A stretch of 64,000 nt of DNA from Trissonchulus latispiculum (lineage: Eukaryota > Nematoda > Enoplea > Enoplida > Ironidae): the NCBI GenBank assembly GCA_030248195.1, contig JASAND010010571.1:1-64000 (forward strand), given 5' to 3'. Shown in pieces: positions 10,945-22,428 of this stretch (positions are counted from its first letter, which is position 1; each line of letters begins with the position of its first letter). Below the pieces are notes generated by a model. It searched no databases. It was not told the DNA's origin and saw only the letters and a list, made by a program, of their open reading frames with translations. A program made the position numbers and the translations under genes.

Positions 10945-12264
10945 TAAATGCTAAACGTAACCATCCTTTTTATAATACTGAACTTCGTCGTCTTCTACGC
11001 TGCAAGATTCGTACCTACAATGAATGGAAGAGAACGCTTGCAAATGAAGATAGAGTCAACTATACAAGAGCTAGAAATTTGTACAACCATCGCCTTCGGT
11101 TCTACAAGAGGGAATACGCTTCTCGAGTTGCTCTGGAAGTGGATGGCCAGTCTGGAAGAAAATGGTGGAGAACAGCGAACAGGCTAACTCATAGATCCAA
11201 CAAACCGCCTATACCACCACTCCTGCTTGGCAATGTCTCAATAGTAGATGACACAATGAAGGCAAACATATTGAATGAAACCTTTGTTTCAAAGTGTCAG
11301 ACGGATGATGGTTCTGGAAGTCTCCCCTTCCTTCATTCATTCACACAGACTAAGATTTCTCGCATTGTCTTCAGGCCTCGGATTATCCGAAAGCTGCTAC
11401 GACGCTTGGATACTACGAAAAGCTCTGGACCAGATGACATTCCTGCTGTAGTGCTTAAGGAATGTGCGGATGTGCTAGCCTATCCATTGTCTGTGCTATT
11501 TAATAGATCAATGTCTACCGGTTGTGTGCCAAATGATTGGAAGACTAGCGTTGTAACACCGGTGTTCAAGAAAGGGGATCGGTCCAATCCAGTGAACTAC
11601 AGGCCTGTCTCACTCCTTTCGATTGTATCAAAAGTGATGGAGTCATAACTACTGCTTGGTTAAGCACCTTGAAGGTCAACATCTATGAAGCGATGCACAA
11701 TATGGATTCCGCAAGGGCCGCTCCACACTCCCCAGTGCAACTTGTTGCTAAGTCAGGTGTGTGCGAATGCCTTAAACACAAATGGTGAAGTCCAAATCCT
11801 AGCCTTAGATCTGGCTGGGGCATTTGACTCCGTATGGCATCGAGGTCTGCTGTATAAGCTCAGCCAGCGGATATGGGATTAGCGGTCGATTGCTGTCATG
11901 GCTCACTGATTACCTCAGTGGTAAACGTCAGGAGGTGAGGGTAAATGCATCGTTGTCCTGCCCTAAACTGGTTGGATCAGGTGTGCCGCAAGGCTCGATT
12001 CTTGGTCCTACTTTGTTCCTGGTTTATGTCAACGACTTATTGGGCAAATTCGGCAACGAATCTATTGCCTATGCTGATGACCTCACGTCGTTTGCAACAA
12101 TTCCTACTGCTGCAGACCGAAATGATATTGCCACCTTCCTTGAAGCTGACTTAGCTGAAGCTTCAGGATGGGCTCGCCGTTGGAAAATGAGGTTCAATCA
12201 GCCTAAAACTCAGGCGATGCTCGTATCACGAAAAATAGACCGCCATCATACCAGACCGCCATAA
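10827..12264 (+). pseudogene. LINE ORF2 reverse transcriptase domain
   Basis: Reverse transcriptase in three overlapping frames (to 11,648; 11,685-11,882; 11,824-12,264). Motifs in order: TTKSSGPDDIP; VVTPVFKKGD and NYRPVSLLSIVSK; ALDLAGAFDSVWH (first catalytic Asp); SGVPQGSILGPTLFLVYVND; and SIAYADDLTSF, the YADD active site. A stop at 11,646 and frameshifts near 11,650-11,690 and 11,830-11,880 inactivate it. Catalytic residues are still intact, so decay is moderate. Confidence 0.92.
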
Positions 12265-12286
12265 AGTGGAACACGGTAGCCATTCC

Positions 12287-12873
12287 TAACGCGGACTGTA
12301 TAAAACTGTTGGGACTAACCTTCACGAGCAGCCTTTCTTGGGCCCCCCAACTGATGAGTAAACCAACGATTGCTGGATTGCTGGATTGGATTGCTGCGTA
12401 GACACTCAGATTCTCTATCTAAGAAATCTCTTGGACACTTGTACAAGGCAGCGATTCGACCGATTATGGAGTACTGTCTGCCAATCTGCTTTAGTGCCCC
12501 AAAGTATGCCATCGGTTCCCTAGAGGCCATCAACAGAAAAGCAAGCAGGCTTTGTAGCAGTGATTTCGACCGATTAAGTTTACGTCAAAACACTGGCGCC
12601 TTATCGGTCTATAACACCTTGCTATATCGCGAAGATATTCCTGCATTACAACAGCTACTCCCACCCCCACGGCCAGAAAATAGTAGAACACGTGGTTCCC
12701 TAAATCCGATGTCAAGAGTTGTTCCAACATCACGCACAGCGGCGCATATGAAAAGCTTTATGCCACATGTGACGCGTGTCTGGAACTCACTGCCACCTGC
12801 AGTAGCGACTGAAGTGGACCCTAAGCGCTTCCGGGTTGCTGCCTTCCGTTATCTCAAATCATCAGCTCGTTGA
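12287..12873 (+). pseudogene. LINE ORF2 C-terminal region
   Basis: Contains YKAAIRPIMEYCLPI and TRVWNSLPPAVATE, both characteristic of the C-terminal part of CR1/Rex/Jockey-group LINE proteins, whose function is poorly defined. A frameshift separates it from the RT frame near 12,265-12,370. The stop at 12,871-12,873 is the natural end. Confidence 0.85.
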
Positions 12874-13094
12874 TGTCTCTACAAAGAAGGTAAGGTACAA
12901 AGAAGGTATTTACGTCTGCAATGTTACATGAACATTCTGCCTACAGTCTATTTCATATTATATTTACTTGTATATATATGTATGTGCGAGACACGCCACG
13001 CCAGTATAAAATGTAATGCAGTCGTGGACGTAGGTAATTGGCGGCATTAGCAAATTAACTCCAGCCAATATCAGAACAATTTAAAAGTAGGACA

Positions 13095-13292
13095 AAGCAA
13101 GAAACGCCAATACGAGCCTCGTTATAGTGGCCGGCTCATGTTAGATTTTTACAGCTTGTTTTCATTCGCTTACAACCTCACCTCGCTCAGATGTATTTTA
13201 CAGGCACACTCTTGTATTTGTCCACTGTACAACCTACCTTCCAAGGACTCGTGTATATTTTACAGGCGACGAAGGAGTATTCTTGTTTGACA
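13095..13292 (+). repeat. Single arm of the fold-back family
   Basis: A diverged copy of the 6822-7008 arm, with landmarks GAGCCTCGTTATAG, ACTCGTGTATATTTTACAG and GCGACGAAGGAG. No opposite arm is seen nearby. It ends just upstream of the first SAC1 exon. Confidence 0.75.
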
Positions 13293-13348
13293 TTTGACGT
13301 CTAGTGTGACATTGTTTTAGCGTGTTTGTAATTTGTTTTGCGTTTCAG

Positions 13349-13458
13349 GCACACAGTTCCAGACAAATTCTATTTGGAACCAAGGGCTGAAGATGGCGGA
13401 ATAATTTCCAGTTCTTGTCTTTGCATTGATAGGATTTCCAGAGAGATTAGTGTTCAAC
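13349..13458 (+). CDS. SACM1L: SAC1 phosphoinositide phosphatase, N-terminal exon
   Basis: This is the first recognisable exon of the host gene. SAC1 is an ER/Golgi membrane phosphatase that removes the 4-phosphate of phosphatidylinositol 4-phosphate and so sets Golgi and contact-site lipid levels. The exon follows TTTCAG and ends before GTAAGC. It encodes HTVPDKFYLEP and then CIDRISREISV, matching the start of the SAC N-terminal lobe. It ends in phase 1, whereas the next recognised exon (17,416) begins in phase 0, so a small exon between them is unseen or one junction is slightly misplaced. The very N-terminal exon, coding for the first few residues, was not found. The intron after this exon is loaded with transposons. 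Confidence 0.85.
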
Positions 13459-13529
13459 GTAAGCGATAGATATACTGTATGGATATATGGTCCTTTCTTT
13501 AAGCAGTTGGATTCAGTACGTACTACTAC

Positions 13530-14262
13530 ACAGTGCTGGCAGTTTTTTAGTGGGGGGTGGGGGTGCCCCCCCACTTTTCGGTTCCCCCTCCACTTTTCGG
13601 AGCCCCCCCTGGCTTATTTTTAGGCCAACATTTATGGGGAGGGCTCGATGTTGCCCCCCCCAATGGCTCACCAAAAATGGGGGGGCATATTTTCAGAAAA
13701 ATTTTGCTAATTTTTTTACGTTTTTTGTGCGAAAAATGCCAAAAATCGCCTAAGATTAAGGGGTGTTTTACGCTAAAATAGTGGAAACTTCGTTAAAAAT
13801 CCGGCGAAGCCAGAAAATTTTTCGAAAATTTAGGGTAAAAATTGGCAATTTTTTGAGTTACGGGGGGTTATGGGGGGGCTTTTCATGGGGGGGAACCTCG
13901 AATGGGGGGCGGCCCAACCCCCACCCCAGTAAAAATAAGCCAGCCCCCACTTTTCGGCAAGCCCCCACCCACTTTTTTGGGGGTCGCCCAAAACAGTCAA
14001 AAAATTAGGTTTTTGAGGTCAAATTTTCTCAATTTTTAGCTAATTTATGGACATATAAGCTAATTTTAAGCTTAAAAACAGCGATTTTTTGCGTTTTTAC
14101 CTTAAAAATGCTAATTTTTCGCTAAAAATTTCGGTATATTTTACCTTTGGCTCGCCCACCCTCACTTCTCGGAAGCCCCCCCCCTTCCCCCTCCCTAGGG
14201 GAGGGGGGCGAAGCCCCCCCCCACTTTCAAAACCCTAAAAAAATGCCAGCAGTGTGTAGTAG
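13530..14262. mobile_element. G/C-run transposon, large copy
   Basis: Ends CTACTACACAGTGCTGGCA and TGCCAGCAGTGTGTAGTAG are inverted repeats. The interior carries runs such as GGGGGG and CCCCCCC separated by ACTTTTCGG and AT-rich text (AATTTTTAGC, AAAAATTTT). No transposase. Relatives lie at 31,593 and 61,367. The right end abuts a fragment of the CGGAAC element, so the boundary may be off by a few bases. Confidence 0.65.
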
Positions 14263-14500
14263 GGATCAACCGGAACTCCGAAGACCCGTCCGGTATATAC
14301 TGTTTTTGGAAACGGACCCGGAACCAACTCTTTAACACTACAAAAATAGAAATTTAGACGTTTTTGGCATTTCTAATTTTTCGCTTGCTTGTAGGTAATG
14401 GAAACTTATAAAAATAGTTTCCACTACAGTTTCTAATGGTATATACGTAATAACTTTTAATGTATTAATAACATGAAATTTCTGAGTTGCTAACTTGTTA
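14263..14500 (+). mobile_element. Truncated left end of CGGAAC element
   Basis: Begins TAGGGATCAACCGGAACTCC and continues CTCTTTAACACTACAAAAAT as at 1806-1895. The right end is missing. Confidence 0.75.
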
Positions 14501-15826
14501 AAACGTGTGACAGAGCGTGGTTAGCAGGAGGCGAGAGGGGTAACAAATGAGAGTTGTTACAGTAAGTATTATTATATTATTTATAATAGAGGGCCATGGA
14601 ACGGGCACGAAGTAAACTAACAATTCTTACGATTCGAAATTACAACAAGTGTATGCAATAAACAAGATACGGTCCTCGGTTAATGCTTTAGATAGAGAAC
14701 TGTGTAGCGGGTCTCGGTGGATACACAGTCAACAATGAGAAATATGAGGGCTTTCGGTTGAAAGCACTAAGTCAGTGAGAGCCAGCGAAAAGGGGAAAGC
14801 TGGCGTAGTTGACATAGTATGCAGTAGAGAGTACTGTCATAGTAAATAGTGAAAGATAGCGCGAAGTGCAACTAGTCGAAGAAACTGCTCTAGCAAACTG
14901 AGCCCCAAAAAGAAAAAGGTTACAAGTTTAAATAATAGTTGAATACGGATTTGAAAGAACTGGGGCGTGAAAATGGTGACGCCCAGTGTTATTGTTTTAA
15001 ACATACTTTTGAGAAGTTTTGTGGAAAGTTTAAAAGGTAAATGTTTTAAAATGTATTATTTAGTGATTTTGAAGAGAGGGGGGGGAGAGAAAATAATCAA
15101 ACTATGTCAACTGTTACATTTTCCCCCTCTTACAAAAGGCACGCATTCATGCAACCAACATAAGAGTCAATACGGATCAGGTCAGTCAATAGTTCACAAA
15201 TTATTGGATGGGTGGATAGGAGCGGGCCGACAGTTTAATGAGCTCCCCTTGCTCATTCAGTCCGAACACCGCCAAATAACCTGCCGGCCCAAATTGAGGA
15301 TACCAATTCGGGTGAGGTAGACACGTCGCCAGATCTTATGTACATCGAGTTAGGATCGTAGTAGCGTCCTTTACCGACTCTGAGAAGAGAGGGGACTCCA
15401 ACATTCCATAGAGGACCGCAAGGAAAAGAGCCAAAGTTTGGTCACTGAAATGTTCAAGACCACTAAGTTCATCCCGGACACGGGAAGCTGGGACATCCGG
15501 AGGGTAGCTGGCGAGCGCGGGATCGTACCCAAGAAGAATTTCGGGGCGTGATATTACCTGGTAGGCCACGGTCAGAAGGTACAGCATCTGGATTTGCAAG
15601 AGGTAGAGCAGATCTGAACTGTGAACTATCTTGACCTGCTTGCGGAGGTCAACCGCAAAATTGAAGACTTGGGTACGTCATCTCTATTGCCCTTACCCAC
15701 TTCTCGCAATCAGCTGCCCGTTGCCCTAGAAATTCCTACGGCCACCGTTTTGTCGGCCTTGGTAGGTGGCGCTACGACCCGCCCAGCCAAGCTCTTTGCC
15801 TGCCGTGTGGGTGCAGAAGGTATGTG
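14501..15826. other. Unassigned stretch in SAC1 intron
   Basis: Mixed sequence, more GC-rich after 15,150. Open frames exist on both strands (15,336-15,599 minus; 15,621-15,857 plus), but neither resembles a known family and they lie back to back. GGTGACGCCCAG near 14,977 recalls an LTR-element primer region, but no LTR pair is visible. I see no supported gene. Confidence 0.35.
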
Positions 15827-16385
15827 TCATGTGTCAAAAGTACCTGGAGACGTGTAAAAGAAGCTGCGCAAAATCCTGCGTAGATCCTGTGCAAATTTCA
15901 TGCGCAAATTGTAGAGCACATCGAGTTTAGTATGTGTGTGAAGTTTCAGCCCTGTATCGCTTACCGTTAAAAAGTTGCGCCCGGACCGGTTATGGCGGCG
16001 ATGTTTTTTTTTCGGTTTCTCCTATTTAATGGTCGTTTTGTCCTGACTTTCCGCCTCTTTCACGTAGTCTGCAGCGGACGCCGGACCTAAAGGGGTATAG
16101 GGTCTGGTAGTACCCCATGCGCCATTTAAGAATCGCTACTTTTTTTGCGCCGCAGGTGCGCCACAGCGCCGCAGCGGCGCCGCAAAGTCGGCTCAGAGTG
16201 AAAAGTGACCATTTTTGTGGTCGCTGCGCAGCTCGAACGTTAACAGCTGGAGCCGATTTCTTTTTATATTCAGAAATTACATATATCGAACTAACTAAAT
16301 AGCTAAGTGTCGTTTCTCTATCACTTCCCAAGCGACCACGGTGGCCGGTGAAAAATGGTGAAAATTCGAAAAATGAAAAATCGAA
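15827..16385 (-). repeat. Inverted copy of the composite 3' module
   Basis: Reverse complement of the module at 54,480-55,080 (CGGACCGGTTATGGCGGCGA, GCGCCGCAGCGGCG). It lacks the terminal hairpin seen in copies A and B, so it is truncated at its 3' end. Confidence 0.8.
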
Positions 16386-16720
16386 ATTTCTCGCTATGTA
16401 TTCAGCTTAGAAAGCTCAAATCTTCCACACAAAGGTTTTCTGGCACGGAGAATTGATTCCCGTAAGCAGTTTTGCCGTCGGACCCACCCATATTGCTGGG
16501 GTGGTTCCACTTTGCTGTCTTGAGGGTCAAATCGGTACCGACTTCCAAGAACACCATATAGGACTGTGCATAGCCTCTCAAATCTTTGTCCATAGGGGTT
16601 TTCTGGTGCGCCCAGCTCATTTCTGGTGTCCGTTTTGGCGTCCAACCCACCCATTTTGCTGGGCTGGTTCCACATTGCCGTTTGAAGGGTCAATCGGGGT
16701 CGGGGGTAGGGGGGTCAAGT
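16386..16720 (-). repeat. CAAAGTGGAACCAGCCC repeat, inverted
   Basis: Two units in minus orientation, continuous with the inverted module before and the satellite after. The whole 15,827-17,005 block is therefore an inverted partial composite element. Confidence 0.8.
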
Positions 16721-17005
16721 GGTCAAAAATAAAATTTTTCAAAATTGGTCAAATTTGGTATCAAATGACAGCCCTAAGTGAGCTGAGCAACTTTCGTCAT
16801 AGAACTGCGAACCCAAAGTGGCTGTAGAGTGCTGTGGTAGGGCGGGGTGGGGACTTGGCGATTTTGGTCAAAAATAAAATTTTTCAAAAATGGTCAAATT
16901 TGGTATCAAATGACAGCTCTAAGTGAGCTGAGCAACTTTCGTCATAGAAGTGCATGCTCAAAGTGGCTGTAGAGTGCTGTGGGGGGGGGGTGGTGTGGGG
17001 ACTTA
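16721..17005 (-). repeat. 147-bp satellite, about two monomers, inverted
   Basis: Carries GTGGGGACTT, CAAATTTGGTATCAAATGA and GTGAGCTGAGCAACTTTCGT, as in the other inverted copies. Confidence 0.88.
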
Positions 17006-17415
17006 ATTTGACCTTTTTTGGCGTTATCTCTTGGCTCTGGATTTTCTAGCCCTTGTACCGAACTTCCAATTTTCGAAGGATCCCCGGCCCCCCAGAACTC
17101 CTCTATGTTAGATTATGCCGGAATTCTGGTCTGTCCTTACTACATCGACAAATGTGTTACTATATATTCTGCGCCAGATATGAACCTTGGTATCTAATTG
17201 TTTTTCAGGAAAATCTGTATTTGAATCAATATAAGAAAGCTGTACAAGTTTTAGGGCAGTTTCGTCAGAACTGCCTGGATGTCACTTTCCGAATGTCAAA
17301 TTGAAATATGTCCATGGCGTGTGTGCTGTATATATATGTGTGTTGTATGTATATACTACACGTAGAATGTCAACATATACTAAATTGTTTAGCCTTAAAT
17401 GACATACCTACCCAG

Positions 17416-17595
17416 GTGTCGCCCCAGATAGTCTATGGCATAGTAGGAATAATTCGACTAATTGGAGGCCCTTATTTGATAGTCATCACTGAAAGGGAGC
17501 ATGTTGGTACTGTGAATGGCCACAGTATTTTCAAGATTAAAGGTGCTGATGTTTTGGCATATTCCCGGACCATGCTCCATTTAAATGAAAAACAG
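17416..17595 (+). CDS. SACM1L: SAC1 exon (SAC domain N-lobe)
   Basis: A 180-bp, 60-codon exon bounded by CCCAG and GTATGT, phase 0 at both ends. It encodes IVYGIVGIIRLIGGPYLIV and AYSRTMLHLNEKQ, which align with the conserved 'GI.GTI.LVAG.YLIVITK' and 'LSYKKTMLHL' stretches of animal SAC1 proteins. The frame stays open upstream of the acceptor but loses all similarity there, which supports the acceptor chosen. Confidence 0.95.
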
Positions 17596-17874
17596 GTATG
17601 TGTGCGTTTCATCGTTTATGCTGTATTTCGCTTGGAGTTGATATTACTTTTGTGCACCTTTTTACGCTGGCCCAAATATATACGTATTGCTTTCTTGCTG
17701 TAAGGACATTGTTGTCAGGCTGCACTGTTGAGAAAACAATAAATTTTATAGAACAAGTGGATGGTTTAAACGTTTATTGCAAGTAGGTGGCAAGTAGCAC
17801 TTTGTGGTGTCGCTTTGTTTGTAATGGTCTAAAGTTGGTCAGGTTTGTATAGGAGTGGTTGTTTTACTGTTTAG

Positions 17875-18024
17875 ATTCAAGATAATAAACTGCTGGTTTC
17901 TATGATTCAGACTGTACTAGCAACTGAGGGATTATATTATTCCACCACCTTTGACTTGACTCATACTTTCCAGCGCCTTCAGAATACCAGTCCTGATTTC
18001 TTGCAGATGGGTTTATATGAGAGG
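17875..18024 (+). CDS. SACM1L: SAC1 exon (FDLTHT motif)
   Basis: A 150-bp exon following TGTTTAG and ending before GTTAGC, phase 0 at both ends. It encodes QDNKLLVSMIQTVL and YYSTTFDLTHTFQRL, the most conserved N-lobe motif of SAC-family phosphatases. The Polinton has inserted 122 bp into the intron that follows, so the next exon lies over 40 kb away at 58,694. Confidence 0.95.
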
Positions 18025-18140
18025 GTTAGCTCATAATAGGTTTTATCTTAATTTTAGTAAGATATAAATTTCAGTTTGATTTTTCTTTAAAACCGTGTGA
18101 AATTCAACATTTTAATGAATAAACTAAGCAATTATCTATA

Positions 18141-18146
18141 CGTATA
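18141..18146. repeat. Left 6-bp target duplication of the Polinton
   Basis: CGTATA immediately precedes the element and is repeated exactly at 48,682-48,687. Six-base duplications are the Polinton norm. Confidence 0.95.
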
Positions 18147-18454
18147 AGTAGTGTAAAAATGATGATTCCAGCACAGTTAGGCAGCCTAAGTTAGTGTGCT
18201 GGTTATAACAGAGTTTTGATTTTACTGCATAATCTATAATTTAAATCATAGGAACTAAAACTTTGAGTAGCCAACTGAGCAGCCACTGTGTAGCCAATGA
18301 GCAGCCACTCTGTAGCTGATGAGCAGCCAGTGTGTAGCCAATGAGCAGCCACTGTGCAGCCAATGAGCAGCCACTGTGTAGCTAATGAGCAGTCATTCAG
18401 GGACGATTTTCTAGGAATTGCGACTTTATATATTTTCGCTTGCTGCATCAGTGT
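18147..18454. repeat. Polinton left terminal inverted repeat
   Basis: Inverted copy of 48,244-48,681. The middle is a short tandem array of about 22 bp per unit (TGTGTAGCCAATGAGCAGCC). It has fewer units than the right arm, which explains the 130-bp length difference. Open frames here are artefacts of the repeat. Confidence 0.95.
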
Positions 18455-18672
18455 GCTAGGATTAAAACCTACTGTCTCTGATTCAAGTTATTCAGTAACC
18501 CAGTATCAAATTTAATCAAAAAACAAAACACTTCAAACTCACAGTAACAGCAAAATAAATTCTTTGTGTCAAAAAAACTCACAGTAACAGCAAAATAAAT
18601 TCTTTGTGTCAAAACATTACAACAATATTATATAAAATATTATCTACATTCGACCCTTTTCTTCTCCGCGGA
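18455..18672. other. Spacer inside Polinton left end
   Basis: Contains a 39-bp direct duplication (ACTCACAGTAACAGCAAAAT, about 18,536-18,613). No gene beyond the 3' end of the neighbouring minus-strand gene. Confidence 0.6.
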
Positions 18673-19923
18673 TTAAAGATCCAACCGGTTCACTTGACGA
18701 CGCTGTCTACGTGGATACCGTGGGGTATTTGGAGTTGAAGGCAGAGTTGGGGGTGGCAGGATAAGCGGAGCAGAACTGGACTGCTCCAGCGCAGACAATG
18801 AGAGGCTTCGACTGAGATGAGCTTGCGGATCAAAGGGTGGTGGAAACGGGATGTGTTCCATCTCAATATTCTCCCGACGAGCCAATTGTCGTCGCCGCTT
18901 ACGACGCACGCTGCAAATAAAAAGAACACATGACTACAACAAATACGTTTAAAATTACAACAAATCTACAAATGTTTGCATCAACCAAGTTCGAGCCTAG
19001 TCCTCTAACTATTCAACATTTGTACAGGCATTGGTACATAAAAAGAACACAAGAGTACAGCAAATATGTTTACATTTTATAAATCTACAAATGTTTGCAC
19101 TAACAAAGTTCGAGCCTAGTCCTCTAACCATTCAACATTTCTCTGTGCAGGCATTACTGCATTAATATTTTGTTTACATTGGTTCTTTGTTGCATGCACA
19201 TAGAAACTTACAAGTACAACACAGCAATGACCAGACCAAGAACAGCCAAAGATGCCACTGATAAGGATAGTCCCAAAACTACTGCATTCGCCGTCGCAGC
19301 AGCTGCAGTAGTAACGATAGTAGTAGTGTTTGCCGTAGTAGTGTTAGCAGTAGCAGTGGTGGGAATTGTTGCTTTGACAGTACTAATTGAAGGCACATCG
19401 ACTGTACTGTTTGTAGGACTAAACAAAATAATACCTACATCAGGGTTGTTTATGTAGAAAATTAACAGAAATACATTGTAACCTAACGACATGTAGTAAA
19501 GATAAAATCAACGGCAACAAAATCAAAGTTAATGAAAGAAATAATTGCCACTGCAGCTCCTCCAAAGAAAAATTTGAGCCACAGCAGACTCCATTGCTTT
19601 AAATTTTGTTTGGAATTCACGTATGTCAAAGAATTGTTTTAATTGACTTACCACAGGCAAATGTGAGGATCGCTTTCGTCAAGGAAACGAATTTGATAGG
19701 CACAGCACAGCAGCAGTCCGCAGGGTCTGTCTGGACACATGGAGAGATCGGAAATAAAAATGGTATTCAAGTTAGGCAGGATAATACCCAGTTCCGGACA
19801 TTTCCAGCAAAATGGGTCACTTCCACTAAGAATGAGGGTCGTCACGCTAGCGGGACACGCCTCAATTCCAAGGTCACATGAGGTCACTTTTTCTCCACTA
19901 ATGCATTGGCAACTGAGAACAAC
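18673..19923 (-). CDS. Cys-rich, Thr-rich single-pass membrane protein (three exons seen, 5' end missing)
   Basis: Read on the minus strand, exons are 19,923-19,652, about 19,427-19,212 and 18,910-18,673, joined by GTAAGT donors and by acceptors ending TTTCAG, GTTTAG and TTTGCAG. The phases agree at both junctions. Exon 1 encodes about 90 residues with some 12 cysteines (CQC, CWKCPE, LLLCC), a likely disulfide-rich ectodomain. Exon 2 is a Thr/Ala stalk (TANTTTANTTTIVTT) running into a transmembrane segment (VVLGLSLSVASLAVLGLVIA). Exon 3 begins at once with a stop-transfer run (VRRKRRRQLARR) and ends in a Pro/Ser-rich tail. This is the layout of a type I membrane glycoprotein; the signal-peptide exon was not located. 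No family is recognised. It could be a receptor-like, envelope-like or captured host protein. It is not a standard Polinton gene. Confidence 0.6.
18918..19161. repeat. 121-bp tandem duplication in intron
   Basis: Two adjacent copies of about 121 bp (each with AAAAAGAACACA, TCTACAAATGTTTGCA and GTTCGAGCCTAGTCCTCTAA) lie in the last intron of the membrane-protein gene. Confidence 0.85.
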
Positions 19924-21112
19924 CTGAAATAAGTAACAACATATGAAATGCACTTTTTGCCAGCCTCAGTCAGTATACAAATGTCGGAGTTGGCTCAGCG
20001 TTGCTCTGGTCGGACCTGACCAAGAACTGTCACTCCCGGACCTAGCCAGGTTCAGAACTGCTAAAATGTTAAACTCTTAAACTTTGCCTTTCCCGTACTA
20101 ACAAGCTAATAAACAGCATGCAGAAATTTTATTTCGGACTCAATGTTTGTTTTAAGGAGTTTCTTCCAGTTTCAAGCAGGTGTTTTCGACCCCGATTCTA
20201 GCAACATTTCCGAGCCATAACATTCCTAACTCGAGTAAAGCCGAGAACCCGAGCCAATTTGCCAACTCTGAAGTTGCATTCATAGTTGCGAACGCAGAGA
20301 AACGCGCGTCGACGCCTCAGATTGTAACATGCCGTTTTAACCGTTTAAAAATGTAGCGTATTCATGCTCATGAACGCATGCAGACGCTTACGTACGTGCG
20401 TCGACGCACTACAGTTAAATGACTCAGTTCAGCTCAGATAGGGCATTTGTTAACCAGTTAATTAATCCTGCCATAATTACTGCTCGATCTATACAGATAA
20501 ACATTCCGCGATAACAAATATCGCGAAATAGTGTGACAATTTTGTGAGGTGCTAAAGTTAGAGTAACTGTTGGGTCGTAGATTCTCACTAAGCTTATGAT
20601 AAATCTATATTTTGAATACTCTTGTTTCTGAGTGTTATTTCCCTGCTCCTGCGCTCGCTACAACTCTTTTCTTGAATGTATTGAGCATGAAAATTTTAAT
20701 ATTTTGGATACTCAATCCTCTTCGATCTCTTCTAGCATGTTAAAATTAAAGATTGGTTATGTTGTGGTGTGCACCGATCACTTAACTGTTACTTTTACAT
20801 TAACAAATCACCAAGCGGTAGGATAAATGTAAGCAGACAACACATGAACAGCAATTCGCGATTTTTCTTTTCTGACTTGAAACACAGTTTCTGTTGACGA
20901 AGTTGACGAAGTCATGAAAATTTGCAGTATTATTAAGCAAAAACAAATTTTAGTTTTAGCTTTTTCGGCTTAACACGAACTGATGTAATTTGAGAAAACA
21001 TCCGCTACCGTGTCCTTTGCAAATCATCCTATTTGAAGTTGTTTTTCTGTTAATCCTTTGTTGGAAAAGCTGTTGATATTAGTTTTTTATCTTTAATGTA
21101 AACACTTACTGT
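19924..21112. other. Polinton left arm, no supported gene
   Basis: AT-rich sequence upstream of the membrane-protein gene, where its first exon would be expected. No ATG-led signal-peptide exon with a good donor was found. Around 20,340-20,410 there are several ACGCATGC/GACGC palindromic words. Confidence 0.4.
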
Positions 21113-21483
21113 GCTGCAGTTTCAGTCACTGAAACTGAAAATAAACCTGAAACTGAAGTTAATTCGGGTCACAATTTATAACTCTGCATGAAATTAGTTT
21201 CAGTATTACGTTAAAACCCCAGACATTTTGAAGGCTTTAAGCTTCGATTCCGTTAATCCTGCTGCTGCAGTGACTTTGAATAATTACTAAACTACGTTTT
21301 AAGGTAACTCAAAAGGTTGAAAACCGAATATTTTAACTTTAACTTAACTGAAATTTTGACTTCGACTGAAACTATAACTGAAATTGTATTGCGTTGCTGC
21401 CTGAAACTTGGATTGAAACTGAACCTATTTCGCATCATCGGCGAAAACTGAACCAAACTAAAATCGACTACTGAAACAGCACC
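21113..21483. mobile_element. Degenerate CTGAAA-type hAT element
   Basis: Starts GTGCTGCAGTTTCAGTCACT and ends ACTACTGAAACAGCAC. Both sides carry CTGAAA runs. It is related to the intact copy at 63,093-63,617 but diverged, and no target duplication can be read. Confidence 0.6.
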
Positions 21484-22428
21484 AGCTTCCAGTTACAGAT
21501 TAAACATTTACGGTGGTGGTATCTACAATTCTTTAACCTTTTCAGTTAAAAACGAAATTTTCATTCGGAAGCTCACAATGAATAAGAGGCTAGCAAAATA
21601 CTATATTTTTAGCAAACCAGTTACAACCAACAGTCTTTACACATTGATTTCCCATGACTGTAAAATCAACCAAGCTTTTTTCGTGGGCATGTGGATCAAC
21701 GGAACTATTTTACCGAGTCCCGGGGAACAACATTAGAAATAACTTAATGATTTTAAACTCAAAGGAGTTCATTTAGCTGCCATCTTTGGAGTCTAAACAA
21801 TAGACCCAACGTTCCGACAGTCTGCTAACAGTGTACTACCTGATACAGAAAATTACTTACACTTTATTGAAAATTCGACATCTGACTTTCGATAAAGAAT
21901 CAAAATAATGTGTTTTCAAGATTTGTTCAAATTTTTACTAAATGAATGAGCTCGGTTTCAAAGCAGAGATCGGCAAGGTCAGAGTCGGCAGCCTACACTG
22001 GTCTTGACTGTTGCGTAGTCCTTCGTACTTTATCCGGAGGGGGGTGTGTGCAAAGATGATTCAAAATTGCTATATTTAATTAAATAAAACAAATTTAAAG
22101 CTATATTTAAAGCTAGATATTCAGGATGTTTTTGCTATTTTAAAAATTCTCAAGTTCAGGAGGCTCCGCCTAAGGACTAAGGACTACGCAGTGCTTAGCC
22201 GCCTACTACATGCTAAAAACTACGCTGCATATACTACCAACTAAGGACTGCGCACGCACTAAAATCTTTTGCGTCGGCCCGCACTGCGTATATACTCCCC
22301 GCGTACTACGCACTAAACACTATACATACAGTGCGTAGTCCGCGTACTACGCACAAAAGACGACGGTGTGCGTAGTCCGCGAATATACGTACTACGCACT
22401 AAAGACTATGTAGAAACTGAATTTAAAA

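Larger units (their letters stand above)
9780..12915 (+). mobile_element. CR1/Jockey-group LINE, nearly full ORF2, inactive
   Basis: Carries an endonuclease-type N-terminus, a reverse transcriptase and the conserved C-terminal region of CR1/L2/Jockey-group LINEs. The 3' end has the short direct repeat TACAAAGAAGGTA-AGG-TACAAAGAAGGTA, a typical short-repeat tail. The 5' end is uncertain; the frame is open back to about 9,853. Several frameshifts make it inactive. Confidence 0.85.

Noticed and set aside
15336..15857. Two back-to-back frames as a possible host gene
   Set aside because: Neither frame resembles a known protein and no splice structure could be supported.
18673..18909. Last exon of the membrane protein as a separate small gene
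   Set aside because: It lacks an ATG in frame at its start (GTG), and the acceptor and phase join it to the preceding exon.
19170..19457. Plus-strand frame of 95 residues rich in Val/Ala
   Set aside because: It is the antisense of the Thr-rich and membrane-span exon, whose splice phases favour the minus strand.
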